64,000 nt of DNA. Source: Strigops habroptila. Lineage: Eukaryota > Chordata > Aves > Psittaciformes > Psittacidae. The notes beneath the pieces are model-generated. The model was not told where the DNA came from, ran no database searches, and saw only the letters and a list, made by a program, of their open reading frames with translations. Every line of letters starts with the position of its first letter. Position 1 is the stretch's first letter. A program made the position numbers and the translations under genes. Below, in pieces: positions 9,796 to 18,717 of this stretch. Location of the stretch: assembly GCF_004027225.2 (NCBI RefSeq), contig NC_044301.2, positions 20,192,098 to 20,256,097 on the forward strand. Reading direction: 5' to 3'.

Positions 9796-10548
9796 TCAAT
9801 TCGCTTTCTTTCCTGATTTGTACTTATCCTTCCTTGTTCCCTTCAATCTGACTTGTCCTAGCTTTCTTACCCTTAGGCCCTTGAGACGTTGTAAGAGTAG
9901 ATCTAACTCTTCTTCGGGGTCTCCACGTAATGGTCCTACAATCGAGTGTTGTGATATAGGTATTCTCTTTCTACACCTAACGGCTAATATACTAGACTGA
10001 TTTTGAACAGTTATTCTATAAACCACCTGCTCTAGTTCCCAACGCAAATAAGCTAAAATCTTTTGTTCTACGGTTTCGAAAAGCTGTACTGCAAGTTGTG
10101 TCCTTAGCCCAGTTTTCGCTTGCAATTCACTCTCCCAGGTAGTGTTATAATGTTGGAAGGCACGCCCATTGCACCAGAGGTTGGTGATCAGAGACTGCTC
10201 TATCCAGAAGGTCTGATTGCAGCCTCCACACCTCAATGCTACCCAAGCGGCGCAATCCCGATTGTCACACTCGAGACACTTATTCCCCCTAGGCCCGCGG
10301 ATATTAAGTCTTTGCCAAGCCTCAATATTTTCAATCCAGTCCCCGAGTGTCCAGTGGCTTTTCTCAGTCTCACTGAGGTTTCTCAGATGGTCACTTAGTT
10401 GATGCCGCAGGGGCTGTAGTGTAAGGAGTGCTTTGTCTTCAATCCTCTTCCTGTCTGCCTCTGTTAAGCTCCGGGGTATCAGGAACATTAAGGGCAGGCT
10501 TAGTCCATCGTGATGGTACCCATATGTTTCCTGTAGGGGTAGAAACAC
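9796..10548 (-). CDS. Unrecognised 250-codon ORF between pol and env
   Basis: I do not recognise this protein. It overlaps the end of integrase by about 110 nt in another frame, fills the space to env and stops 4 nt before the env ATG. Visible features: an acidic/Leu-rich N-terminal helix region; a cysteine cluster (CLEC, DC, CGGC, then LWC) at about residues 91-127; a leucine-rich LDLLLQRLKGL stretch near 216-226; and a strongly basic C-terminus rich in Lys/Arg. This layout recalls RNA-export accessory proteins such as Rev, Rec or Rem only in general character; no homology is claimed. It could instead be a pol C-terminal extension read by frameshift, or an env leader. It is uninterrupted in a young provirus, which supports coding function. 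Confidence 0.65.
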   Translation of the reverse strand: MFLPLQETYGYHHDGLSLPLMFLIPRSLTEADRKRIEDKALLTLQPLRHQLSDHLRNLSETEKSHWTLGDWIENIEAWQRLNIRGPRGNKCLECDNRDCAAWVALRCGGCNQTFWIEQSLITNLWCNGRAFQHYNTTWESELQAKTGLRTQLAVQLFETVEQKILAYLRWELEQVVYRITVQNQSSILAVRCRKRIPISQHSIVGPLRGDPEEELDLLLQRLKGLRVRKLGQVRLKGTRKDKYKSGKKAN

Positions 10549-10954
10549 ATAGATATCCCCTTCCCCAATATATCACCTTTGCCGGATCCTGCCACTGTCC
10601 TGTTTTTGGATCCTTGTATTTCACCCATACCTCTCCTTTCTCCTTACTCTCAGCAAAGCTGTTATGTATTATCGCTGGGGGTTGACTTGTCTCCCCAAAT
10701 ACACACAAATAGTTTATTACAAACAACACCTTCAGCAATCTGGACTGCGGATCTCCCACACCTTCATGTTTTTCAAGATACCTTTTTAGCGTCCCATTGG
10801 CTCTCTCTATGATGGCCTGCCCTGTGGGGGAATGTGCAATCCCGGTAGTGTGTGTGATTCCCCAATTGGCAAAAAACTGCTCGATCCTTCTACTCTCATA
10901 GGCAGGTCCATTGTCTGTTTTTATCCTTTTTGGTGTACCCATTACTGCAAACAA
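10439..10954 (-). pseudogene. pol: Provirus integrase, C-terminal remnant
   Basis: About 171 codons of integrase. It has the second catalytic aspartate in TDNGPAY, the catalytic glutamate in AIIERANG, and a C-terminal DNA-binding-like region (WVKYKDPKTGQW, VPSRW). The HHCC zinc domain and the first catalytic aspartate are missing because a deletion joins this piece to the protease start near 10970-10985. The frame is not continuous with the protease frame. The listed first codon is TTG and not a natural start. Confidence 0.9.
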
Positions 10955-10979
10955 CTGTATAGGTGCCTTTCTACATGGA

Positions 10980-11546
10980 TTACCCTTTCGCGGCCCCCGT
11001 GTCCAACAAGCCTTGAAGAGTCACCTTTTTACCCTGGAATTCTATGGTAAGATTGCGCCTTGGTCTGTCCCTTAAATTCATCGTTAACAATGTGAGTCCC
11101 CTCGTGGAGCCAAACCCTTGCTCCCCTCGTTCGTGTTCCTGATGGGGGGACAAAGCTCTCGTTGTTTGCTCAAGCGGGACTAACTGGGCAATCCTTTGTC
11201 CTTTTGTGATTTGTATTGGGGGAAAAGGAGTGTGTACCATAACTTGAATCTCTCCCGTGAAGTCCGCATCAATAACTCCTGGTAAGACAAATAGTCCCAT
11301 CATGGATGCTGACGAACGGCCCAAAAGCAATGCTCCCATTGCTAGTTCATTAATTATGATTGGTCCCCTGATCCCAGTGGGAACCTTCTCTGGTTTAGAA
11401 GATATCAACATCATTGTTACTGCAGCTGCCACGTCCAGGCCGAGGCTCCCTGCTGTGGCAGGTTGCAGGTTGATGTGGCTGAGTGCTGGTTGGCGGCAGC
11501 TACTTGTGTCTGAGCGCGGCTGCTGCTGCGTTGCCGCCGCCGGCAC
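10980..11546 (-). pseudogene. pro: Provirus dUTPase fused to a truncated protease
   Basis: 188 codons overlapping the gag end in the -1 frame, the relation expected for ribosomal frameshifting in betaretroviruses. All five dUTPase motifs are recognisable: GSLGLDVAA (33-41), GRSSASMMG (76-84), GVIDADFTGEI (90-100), ITKGQRIAQLV (113-123) and GFGSTRG (144-150). The usual motif-3 tyrosine is phenylalanine. The protease follows and is cut immediately after its active-site LLDTGA (180-185) by the pol deletion, so no protease is made. dUTPase lowers dUTP during reverse transcription. I did not find an obvious slippery heptamer in the overlap. Confidence 0.85.
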
Positions 11547-13120
11547 GCCGTAGTATTATGAGAGTCCGAGCGGCATTTTTGGCACCACAGTCCTGAGGCT
11601 TGACATTCTCGACGCATATGTCCTGCGCCTCCACAACGATAGCATTTGATTCGGCCACTAGGTGGAGCTCTAGGACTACTTATTGCAGAGGCTTGCAGGG
11701 GTGCAAGAGCAGCTAGTACCTGATTTTGACTTGCCTGTGCCTGTTCCTTCAGTCCTAGACCTAATTCTTTTATCGCCTCTACCAACATTGCCTGTGGCCC
11801 CACCGGGATGCTGGCTAGGCGGTCTAGAGCTTCTTCAATACTCCAGTCCGCGCCCATGGTGTTTAATACACTTCTGGTGGTGGCATTGCAGTTTTGAAGA
11901 GCACATTGCTTAAGCATCGTGCCTTTCATATAATCTGGAACCCCCGCTCGCTGGATGGCGCTAGCGATCTTATCAATAAAACTGCCAAATGTTTCGTCTC
12001 TACCCTGTTTTATCCCCATATAGGACGGAATCCCCCCCGGCTCTTTCACCCTATCCATTGCTTCCCTTGCCAGCCGCATGGCTTCCCGACATTTATCAGG
12101 GCCGATTAGAGCCTGAGCCTCAGTACGCAAAAAGGGTCCCAATCCCATTAGTTCTTCTAGGGTGACTCCCTGCAATGGGTCTCCGACAGCCCGATTCGTC
12201 ATCACACTCTGTTGGCATAGATTTTGCCAATGCGCATTAAATAAAAGTTGTTGATGCTGTGTAAAGATAAGTTTAACTATTCCCCGACAATCAGCTGGCA
12301 ATAAAATATGCGTTCCCCAGATATAGTCTAGCATCTGTTTGACTGGCTCACTTTTAACTCCAAATTGGCTAACTGTAGATCGTAGCTGTGATAAAAGTTT
12401 CCAATCTAATGCAGTAATCGTGGCTTGAAGTCCACCTCCCGCCAGCGGAGTGAAAACCACCGGACAAGCCAGCTCTTTTGCTGTCTCCATTGCCTCCCCA
12501 TCCCCAAGCTCTAGGCATTCTTTTGCCAACGCCGCCCACGCTTCCCTCCTCTCCTTTGCAATAGCCCCCGCTAGGTCACTTTCTGCCCCAGGGATAGGCT
12601 CATTGCTAATTGGAGATGGTGGTGGTGGCTCCTCCGGACACGGAGCGGGGGGGGCAGTTGGCACATTCGCCACAGCCGTTGAAAAAGGGGGTTTGGGGAA
12701 AGGCATAGGGAGAGGATCTTCAGACCCTTCACCAGCCGGTGGCGGCAATACAACCGTGGACACAGCAGGGGGTAATGGGCAGTCTGACCAACTGGTATAT
12801 CCCTTATTCTTCTCTTGAGCTGCCGTGGCCTGATGGGCTGCCCTTTTTTCTACCTGATGCTGCAATAACTCATTATGCACCACCCTCCACAACTTTCCCA
12901 GCTTTTTCGCTGTCTTATCATCATCCAATACGGCCTCCCATATCTTATCACCAAATTTTCGCCATTCCTCTAGCTCATGAACAGTATGTGGGTTCTGAAA
13001 GCAACCCTTCGCATAACCATAGGTTAAAAGCCCAGGGAGCTCCTTTTGGAGGTCTATCCCTTTTATCTGCCGCTTTTTTAAAAAGCATGTAAATAAATCA
13101 TATGCTGCTTGCCTTTCCAT
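11417..13120 (-). CDS. gag: Provirus Gag polyprotein, intact ORF
   Basis: 567 codons from the first ATG (13120). The open frame continues upstream to about 13171 without an ATG. Matrix-like N-terminus without a myristoylation glycine. A proline-rich spacer holds a PTAP late-domain motif near residue 154. Capsid has a major homology region (IKQGRDETFGSF, about 370-381). Nucleocapsid has two CX2CX4HX4C zinc knuckles near 493-506 and 513-526. The Gln/Ser/Ala-rich C-terminus overlaps the dUTPase frame. Two zinc knuckles and the -1 overlap suit a betaretrovirus-like Gag. As the provirus lacks protease, particles would need a helper for maturation. Confidence 0.9.
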   Translation of the reverse strand: MERQAAYDLFTCFLKKRQIKGIDLQKELPGLLTYGYAKGCFQNPHTVHELEEWRKFGDKIWEAVLDDDKTAKKLGKLWRVVHNELLQHQVEKRAAHQATAAQEKNKGYTSWSDCPLPPAVSTVVLPPPAGEGSEDPLPMPFPKPPFSTAVANVPTAPPAPCPEEPPPPSPISNEPIPGAESDLAGAIAKERREAWAALAKECLELGDGEAMETAKELACPVVFTPLAGGGLQATITALDWKLLSQLRSTVSQFGVKSEPVKQMLDYIWGTHILLPADCRGIVKLIFTQHQQLLFNAHWQNLCQQSVMTNRAVGDPLQGVTLEELMGLGPFLRTEAQALIGPDKCREAMRLAREAMDRVKEPGGIPSYMGIKQGRDETFGSFIDKIASAIQRAGVPDYMKGTMLKQCALQNCNATTRSVLNTMGADWSIEEALDRLASIPVGPQAMLVEAIKELGLGLKEQAQASQNQVLAALAPLQASAISSPRAPPSGRIKCYRCGGAGHMRRECQASGLWCQKCRSDSHNTTACRRRQRSSSRAQTQVAAANQHSATSTCNLPQQGASAWTWQLQ

Positions 13121-13300
13121 CTCTTTGTTACTCGTCAGCGCTGTTGCAGCCCCACAAGGTCTCTGCAGCACGTATCGGCCAGGCTCTCCGCTGAGATCAC
13201 CCAGGGCACGGCACCGCTCTCTTCTCTTGTCGGTGCTTAGTTGCCGTCCTCGCTGCTATAGGACCCGAGCTCACTCGCCGCTCCGCCGTGGTCGCCGGTT

Positions 13301-13318
13301 ATCACGTCAGGGTCGCCA
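13301..13318 (-). promoter_or_regulatory. Primer-binding site of the young provirus (tRNA-Trp-like)
   Basis: Minus strand TGGCGACCCTGACGTGAT, two bases after the 5' LTR. It matches the alpharetroviral tRNA-Trp site TGGTGACCCCGACGTGAT at 16 of 18 positions. The leader between it and gag is only about 180 nt and GC-rich. Confidence 0.8.
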
Positions 13319-13320
13319 TT

Positions 13321-13692
13321 TGTCGGAGACGGCGGGAGAAATTGCAACACGACCATCCAGGGAATGATCAGCAAGTCTCGTTTATTTCATCAGAAGGCTG
13401 CGGTTATATAGATATGATAATAAGCCTCATACATAGTGCAAAAGCTAGCTCATCATTGGTTTACAGTTAAATGTCATCCCCGCCCATACCTCCTTGTTCC
13501 TGAAACTCTTGTGGTTATACAGATCCTGTTTTTAACACTTCTCCAGCCTTCAGCCAACTCCCCCGTTGGTCAAGGACACAGTGTCCTTGTCTTATATAGT
13601 CTTGTTTTTCTTACCCAGTTGTTTCTAACTTCACCAGCTGTATTTTATCATGTCCTCTTTCTTCCATCCAGAGTTCGATAAAACTCTCCACA
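13321..13692 (-). repeat. 5' LTR of the young provirus
   Basis: 372 bp, identical to 8113-8484 except at four positions: two near the U5 end (GAGACGGCGGG against GAGGCGGTGGG), CCAGCC against CCGGCC, and CCCCCG against CCCCTG on the plus strand. It is followed on the plus strand by the second GGCAGG duplication copy. Confidence 0.95.
13381..13410 (-). promoter_or_regulatory. LTR core promoter and polyadenylation signal
   Basis: On the minus strand TATATAA (13404-13410) is followed about 18 nt later by AATAAA (13381-13386). The same pair is in the other LTR. The spacing implies a short R region. Confidence 0.6.
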
Positions 13693-14154
13693 GGCAGGGA
13701 CAGGGTACATTAAGGTGAGGGTCTGCTACAGGCCACCCAACCAGGAAGATGGAGAGGATGCGTTCACAAGCCCTCGTGCTCATGGAGGACTTCAACCACC
13801 CTGGTATGTGTTGGAGGGACAACACAAGCAGAGCACAAGAAATCCAGGAGGTTACTGGAATGTGTTGATGATAACTTCCTTCTTCAAGTGACAGAGGAAC
13901 CAATGAGTAGGGAGGCTATGCCAGACCTTTTCCAGGGAAGGGCTTATGGGGAATGTAGAGCTGGAAGGCAGCCTTGGCTTCAGTGACCACGAAATGGTGG
14001 AGTTTGAGATTCTTAGGAAAGCGAGGAAGTTGTACAGCAAGCTCGCTACCCTGGACTTCAGGAGAGTGGACTTTAGCCTCTTGAGGGATCTGCTTGGTGG
14101 AGTGCCATGGGATAAAGCCCTGGAGGGTAGAGGGGCCCATGAGTGTTGGATAAT

Positions 14155-14441
14155 TGTCCTGGGTTCAGCTGTAACAGTTATTTTTCTCCTTCTTAGTAGA
14201 TGGTGCAGTGCTGTGTTTTCAACTTTAGTCTGAGAACAATGCTGATAACACACCAATGTTTTTAGTTGTTGCTAAGTAATGTTTACCCTGATCAAGGACT
14301 TTTCACTTTCATGCTCTGCCAGTGAGGAGGGGCATGGGAAGCTGGGAGGAAGCAGAGACAGGACAACTGACCCAAACCAGCCAAAGGGGTATTCCATACC
14401 ACAGCACGTCATGCCCAGTATAGAAACTGGGCGGAGTTCCT
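14155..14441 (+). repeat. ERV-L-like LTR fragment inside a CR1
   Basis: Starts exactly at the family LTR boundary TGTCCTGGGTTCAGC and ends near ACTGGGCGGAGTT, about halfway through the LTR. CR1 ORF2 flanks both sides (GAHECW before, [12 protein letters not shown] after), with some CR1 sequence lost. No target duplication is visible. Confidence 0.85.
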
Positions 14442-16535
14442 GCAGGAATGGCAGGAGGCCTGTGTAGATGAACGAGGAGCTCCTGGACAAACTCCAGCAT
14501 AAAAAAGAGGCCTACAGAGGGTGGAAGCAAGGACAGGTAGCATTGGAGGAATATAAAGAAATAGTCAGAGAAGCCAGGGATCAGGTTAGGAAAGCTAAAG
14601 GCCTGACAGAACTCAATCTGGCCAAGGACATGAAGGGCAACAAGAAAAACTTCTATAGGTACATTTGGGATAAAAGGAAGACAAATGAAAATGTGGGCCC
14701 CCTCCTGAAGGAAACAGAAGACCGGGTCACCTGGGATATGGAGAAGGCAGAGGTACTCAATGACTTTTTTGCCTCGGTCTTCACTGGCAAGAGCTCCAGC
14801 CACACTGCCCAAGTTGCAGAAGGGAAGGACAGGGACTGGGAGAATGAAGAACCACCTTCTGTAGGAGAAGATCAGGTTCGAGATCATCTAAGGAACCTGA
14901 AGGTGCACAAGCTCATGGGACCTTATGAGGTGCATCCACAGGTCTCGAGGGAACTGGCGGATGAAGTTGCCAAGACATTATTCATTATATTTGAGATGTC
15001 ATGGCAGTCCAGTGAAGTTCCTGCTGACTGGAAAAGGGGAAATATAACCCCATTTTTAAAAAGGGAATCAAGGAAGACCCAGGGAACTACAGGCCACTCA
15101 GTGTCACGTCTGTGCCCAGCAAGATCGTGGAGCAGATCCGCCTGGGAACTATGCTAAGGCACATGGACAATAAGGGGGTGATTGGTGACAGCCAACATGG
15201 CTTCACTAAGGGCAAATCATGCCTGACAAATTTGGAGGCCTTCTACGATGGGGCCTTGATGGATAAGGGAAGAGGAACTATCATCATCTACCTGGATGTG
15301 TTCAAGGTATTTGACATTGTCCCACATGGCATCCTTGTCTCTAAATTGGAGCAGCATGGATTTGATGGATGGACCACTCGGTGGATAAAGAATTGGCTAG
15401 ATGGCCTCACTCAAAGAGTTGTCAATGGCTCGATGTCCAAGTGGAGACTGTGATGAGTGGCGTTCCTCAGGGGTCTTTATTGGGACCATTGCTGTTCAAC
15501 ATCTTTGTCAGGGACATGTACAGTGGGATTGATGCACCCTCAACAAGTTTGCAATGACACCAAGCTGTGTGGTGCAGTTGACACGCTAAGGGAAGGGATG
15601 CCATCTAGAGGGACCTAGACAGGCTTGGGAGGTCGGCCAGTGCAAACCTCATGAAGTTCAATAAGGCCGTGTACAAGGTCCTGCACCTGGGTTGGAGCAA
15701 TCCCTATCACAAATACAGGCTGGGCAGAGAAAGGATTGAGAGCAGCCCTGAGGAGAAAGACTTGGGGGTGTTGGTCGATGAGAAACTGAACGTGAGCTGG
15801 CTTCAGTGTGCGCTCGCAGCCCAGAAAGCTGACTGCATGCTGGGCTGCATCAAAAGAAATGTGACCAGCACGTTGAGGGAGGTGATTCCCCCCCTCTACT
15901 CTGCTTTCCCGAGACCCCACCTTGGGTACTGCGTTCAGCTATGGGACCCCCAAAACAAGAGGAACATGGACCTGTTGGAGTGAGTCCAGAGGAGGGCCAA
16001 GAGGATATTCAGAGGACTGGAGCACCTCTCCTATGAAGACAGGCTGAGAGAGTTTGGCTTGTTCAGCCTGGAGAAGAAAAGGCTCAGGGGACACTTTATA
16101 AAAGTCTTCCAGTACCTAAAGGGGGCCTACAAGAAATCTGGAGAGGGACTTTTTACAAGGGTATTTAGTGATAGGACAAGGGGGATTGACTTTAAACTGA
16201 CAGAGGATACATTTAGGTTAGACGTTAGGAAGAAATTCTTCACTGTGAAAGTGGTGAGGTACTGGAACAGGTTGCCCAGAGAAGTTATGGATGACCCATC
16301 CCTGGAAGTGTTCAAGGCCAGGTTAGAAGGGAAGCACAAAGAAAGAATACTTGTTATGTGATAAGTAGAGATATTAGGATTATATGAAAGTTTAGTTATT
16401 GTTGAAATTTCAACAAACTTAGGATGGTGACTATCAAGGTGCTCTGGGGAAGCAAACATACTACATTGATTTCTCAAGCTGTTCAAACGTGGCTTCCATT
16501 CTAGGCCTATGTCATGTCACCATAACAGTCCTTTT

Positions 16536-16553
16536 TGGCGCCCTACATGGGGC
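16536..16553 (+). promoter_or_regulatory. Primer-binding site of element B (tRNA-Lys type)
   Basis: TGGCGCCCTACATGGGGC, three mismatches from the tRNA-Lys1,2 site. It is placed like the better preserved site in element D. Confidence 0.75.
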
Positions 16554-17085
16554 ATGAAGGGTTGAGGTAATGACAGATCTGACCAGAGTGCTTCTAATCG
16601 TATTTGTGATAAGCATTCAGTGTTTCGGATTAATAGTCACTCGTCACAATGTTGATTTATTTGCTCTCAGAGTTGTTGCGCTTGGTCTCAGAGTTTCAGC
16701 ATGTCATACCTTACTTAAGGCCAGTATTTGCTGTTCTGGTGTTTATCAGCTGGGGGTCCTGGGCTAAGGTTCTGGTTTTGCTGTACTTTATGGTAATGAC
16801 TTGTAATACAATAGACTCATAGATCATGAAACTGGTCTGGCTTGCATTCCCTCTATACTTTGGGAGGTATATAATGAAATTTTTAGCAATTACATATCTT
16901 TTTTTTTCTCCTCGGGATTCAACCTACGAAGAAGACATACTCTTTCACCCCCTGCTCCCCCAACAGGCTATTTATAGCAGCATTTGAGAGTTCTGAAGGT
17001 TTTAGATGGCCTTTGAATACGCTTGAGACCTGCCTGCTGATTGTGCTGGGGATCAGCATGTTGGCACACATACGAAGTGTGTTTT

Positions 17086-17157
17086 ACCTACAGCCATCCC
17101 ACCCTGAGAACACCCTATTTCATCTGATCTCGAAAGTTAAGCAGTGTTGGGTTCGAG
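17086..17157 (+). other. 5S rRNA-derived segment in the leader of element B
   Basis: Reads CTACAGCCATCCCACCCTGA, then after a changed loop TCATCTGATCTCGAAAG and TTAAGCAG. Vertebrate 5S rRNA has CTACGGCCATACCACCCTGA, TCGTCTGATCTCGGAAG and CTAAGCAG in the same order and spacing. The match covers roughly the first 70 nt of 5S rRNA in sense orientation and includes the box A region. The 3' part of 5S rRNA (box C and later) is not recognisable. Confidence 0.8.
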
Positions 17158-17237
17158 TCTGGTCTAGGGTTAGACGATGATATAGGAGGACCACCAAGAG
17201 ATTTTCCCTGAGGCTGGACAGTCATGAGTGACAGGGT

Positions 17238-18717
17238 GTGTGGGATAGTATGGGCAAGTATCTAGGCCAGTGGGCCCCTCCACTGCTTTGGAACTTCACC
17301 CCTGAACAAGTGCAACATCCGGAAAAACTAGTAAAACACCTAAACGAGGTGTGCTGCCATCCTGGCAATAACAGAGAGGGACAAACCATGGCAACGTGCT
17401 GGGGCTTGGCCTACACCAACAGAGCCCTCCTCAACACTATCCAGCACCTTCAAAGGGAAAAAGATGTCTCTGGATCTGATGGCAAAGCAACAGACAATGC
17501 AGCTACTCCAACTCAAAGCACAACAGTTACACCAACCCCAGTGACAAGCACAGCAGCTACTCAAACCCTGACCACAACAGGGTGCTACTCAACCCCCAAG
17601 CACAGCAGCTGCACCAACCCCAACAACAGAAACTACAGCCACTCCAACCCTAGTGGCAGACACTGCAGCCACTCCAACCACAGTGATAGACACTGCAGCT
17701 AAATCAAATTACCAATTCGTGACAATATCAGTTGCCCCTGTAAGCAAGGGGAAACGCAAACGAGAGGCACAAAGAGCAACCCGTGCAGCGAAGAAAGATC
17801 AAGTCCCAATGCACCGACTGCAGGGGACAGCATCGGAACAAGAGTTATTACTACATAAATCAGAGGAAGACGAAGAAGAAGAAGAGGTAACTTCTTGATC
17901 CCGGACCTCAACCAAGCTGTGGAATATGCAAAAAGTTTTCAGCCATCTTCCAGGGGAGCACATCATCACATGGTTGCTCCAATGCTGGGACAATGGGACC
18001 GATGGTCACAAACTAGAAGGTAGGGAAGCCAAGCAGCTGGGATCACTTGCTAGGGAAGGAGGAATTGACAAAGCGATTGCAAAAGACAAAGGAGCCCTCA
18101 GCCTTTGGAGGCGGCTCTTGGCAGCAGTGAAGGAAAGGTTTCCCTACAAGGATGATGTTATGTGTCGCTCAGCCGATTGGACCATGATAGAGAGAGGCAT
18201 CCAGTCCCTGAGGGAATCAGCCATTCTAGAGATGATCTATTGTAGGCCGGATGCCGGGAACACATCCGTAGATCCAGATGAAGTCAAATATACACAACTC
18301 ATGTGGCAGAAACTTACACGGAGTGTGCCGTCATCATATGCCCACTCATTGGCATCAATGAGCTGGAATGACATAGCACCACCAACAGTGGATGAAGTGA
18401 CTCATCAACTCCAAGAGTTCAAAGAAAATCTCACCCCTTCCATTATTTCAGCTGTGGAAAAACTGTCCCAGGAGTTCAAAAAATCGAGAGACGATTTATC
18501 CGATCTATCCAGCTCACCACATGTACCAAACCGTGTTGCAACTATTAACAGAAGGCACCCTACTGTTCGAGAGAGAAGATATAGCAGGTACATGACAAGG
18601 GCCACCCCATGGTTTTACCTGCAGGATCACAGAGAAGACATGAGAAAGTGGGATGGAATACCTCCCTCGGTTCTGGAGGAACGGGTGCGTGAATTGGAGA
18701 ACAACGGTCAAGTATGA
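17238..18717 (+). pseudogene. gag of element B
   Basis: Two main open stretches. 17238-17702 (154 codons) starts with a WDSMGKYLGQWAPP segment, then a Thr/Pro/Ala repeat region. 17926-18717 (263 codons) has an alpha-helical Gag-like region (ITWLLQCWDNG, SLWRRLLAAVKERFPYK) and a C-terminal basic tail. No zinc knuckle is visible. The frame between the two is broken near 17700-17925. The gag tail runs directly into RT because protease is deleted. Confidence 0.75.
17505..17705 (+). repeat. Thr/Pro/Ala-coding minisatellite in gag of element B
   Basis: Degenerate units of roughly 27-36 nt built on GCAGCTACTCCAACCCCAGTGACA-type sequence, repeated about six times. Shorter arrays occupy the homologous place in D (about 46160-46290) and A (about 4840-4960, reverse strand), so unit number varies between copies. 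Confidence 0.7.

Larger units (their letters stand above)
8113..13692 (-). mobile_element. Young endogenous provirus, beta-like with ASLV-like env, pol-deleted
   Basis: 5580-bp minus-strand provirus. In its own direction it has 5' LTR (13692-13321), primer-binding site (13318-13301), gag (13120-11417), dUTPase-protease in the -1 frame (11546-10980), the integrase end (10954-10439), a 250-codon ORF (10548-9796), env (9791-8403) and 3' LTR (8484-8113). The LTRs are both 372 bp and differ at four positions (about 1.1 %), so the insertion is recent compared with the ERV-L-like relics. The whole reverse transcriptase, RNase H and N-terminal integrase are gone, so it cannot replicate alone. Gag zinc fingers and dUTPase suit a betaretrovirus-like lineage, while env and primer-binding site resemble alpharetroviruses. 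Confidence 0.93.
7972..16335 (+). mobile_element. CR1 LINE split by a provirus and an LTR fragment
   Basis: Three segments make up one CR1. 7972-8112 and 13693-14154 are ORF2 endonuclease: the ends read WVTIKGRAG and VRVCYRPPNQEDGED across the provirus, and further on GFSDHEMVEF. 14442-16335 covers reverse transcriptase to near the ORF2 end. The provirus sits exactly between them with a 6-bp target duplication. Reading frames are broken: RT runs in 14468-15157, 15112-15453, 15651-15983 and 16059-16361. The catalytic region around 15555 reads as a frameshifted NDTKL. The hairpin and tail expected of a CR1 3' end are missing after 16335. Confidence 0.88.

Noticed and set aside
17086-17157. Possibility that the segment is a functional 5S rRNA gene
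   Set aside because: Only the first 70 nt or so are recognisable and the internal element and box C are missing, so a TFIIIA-driven gene is unlikely.
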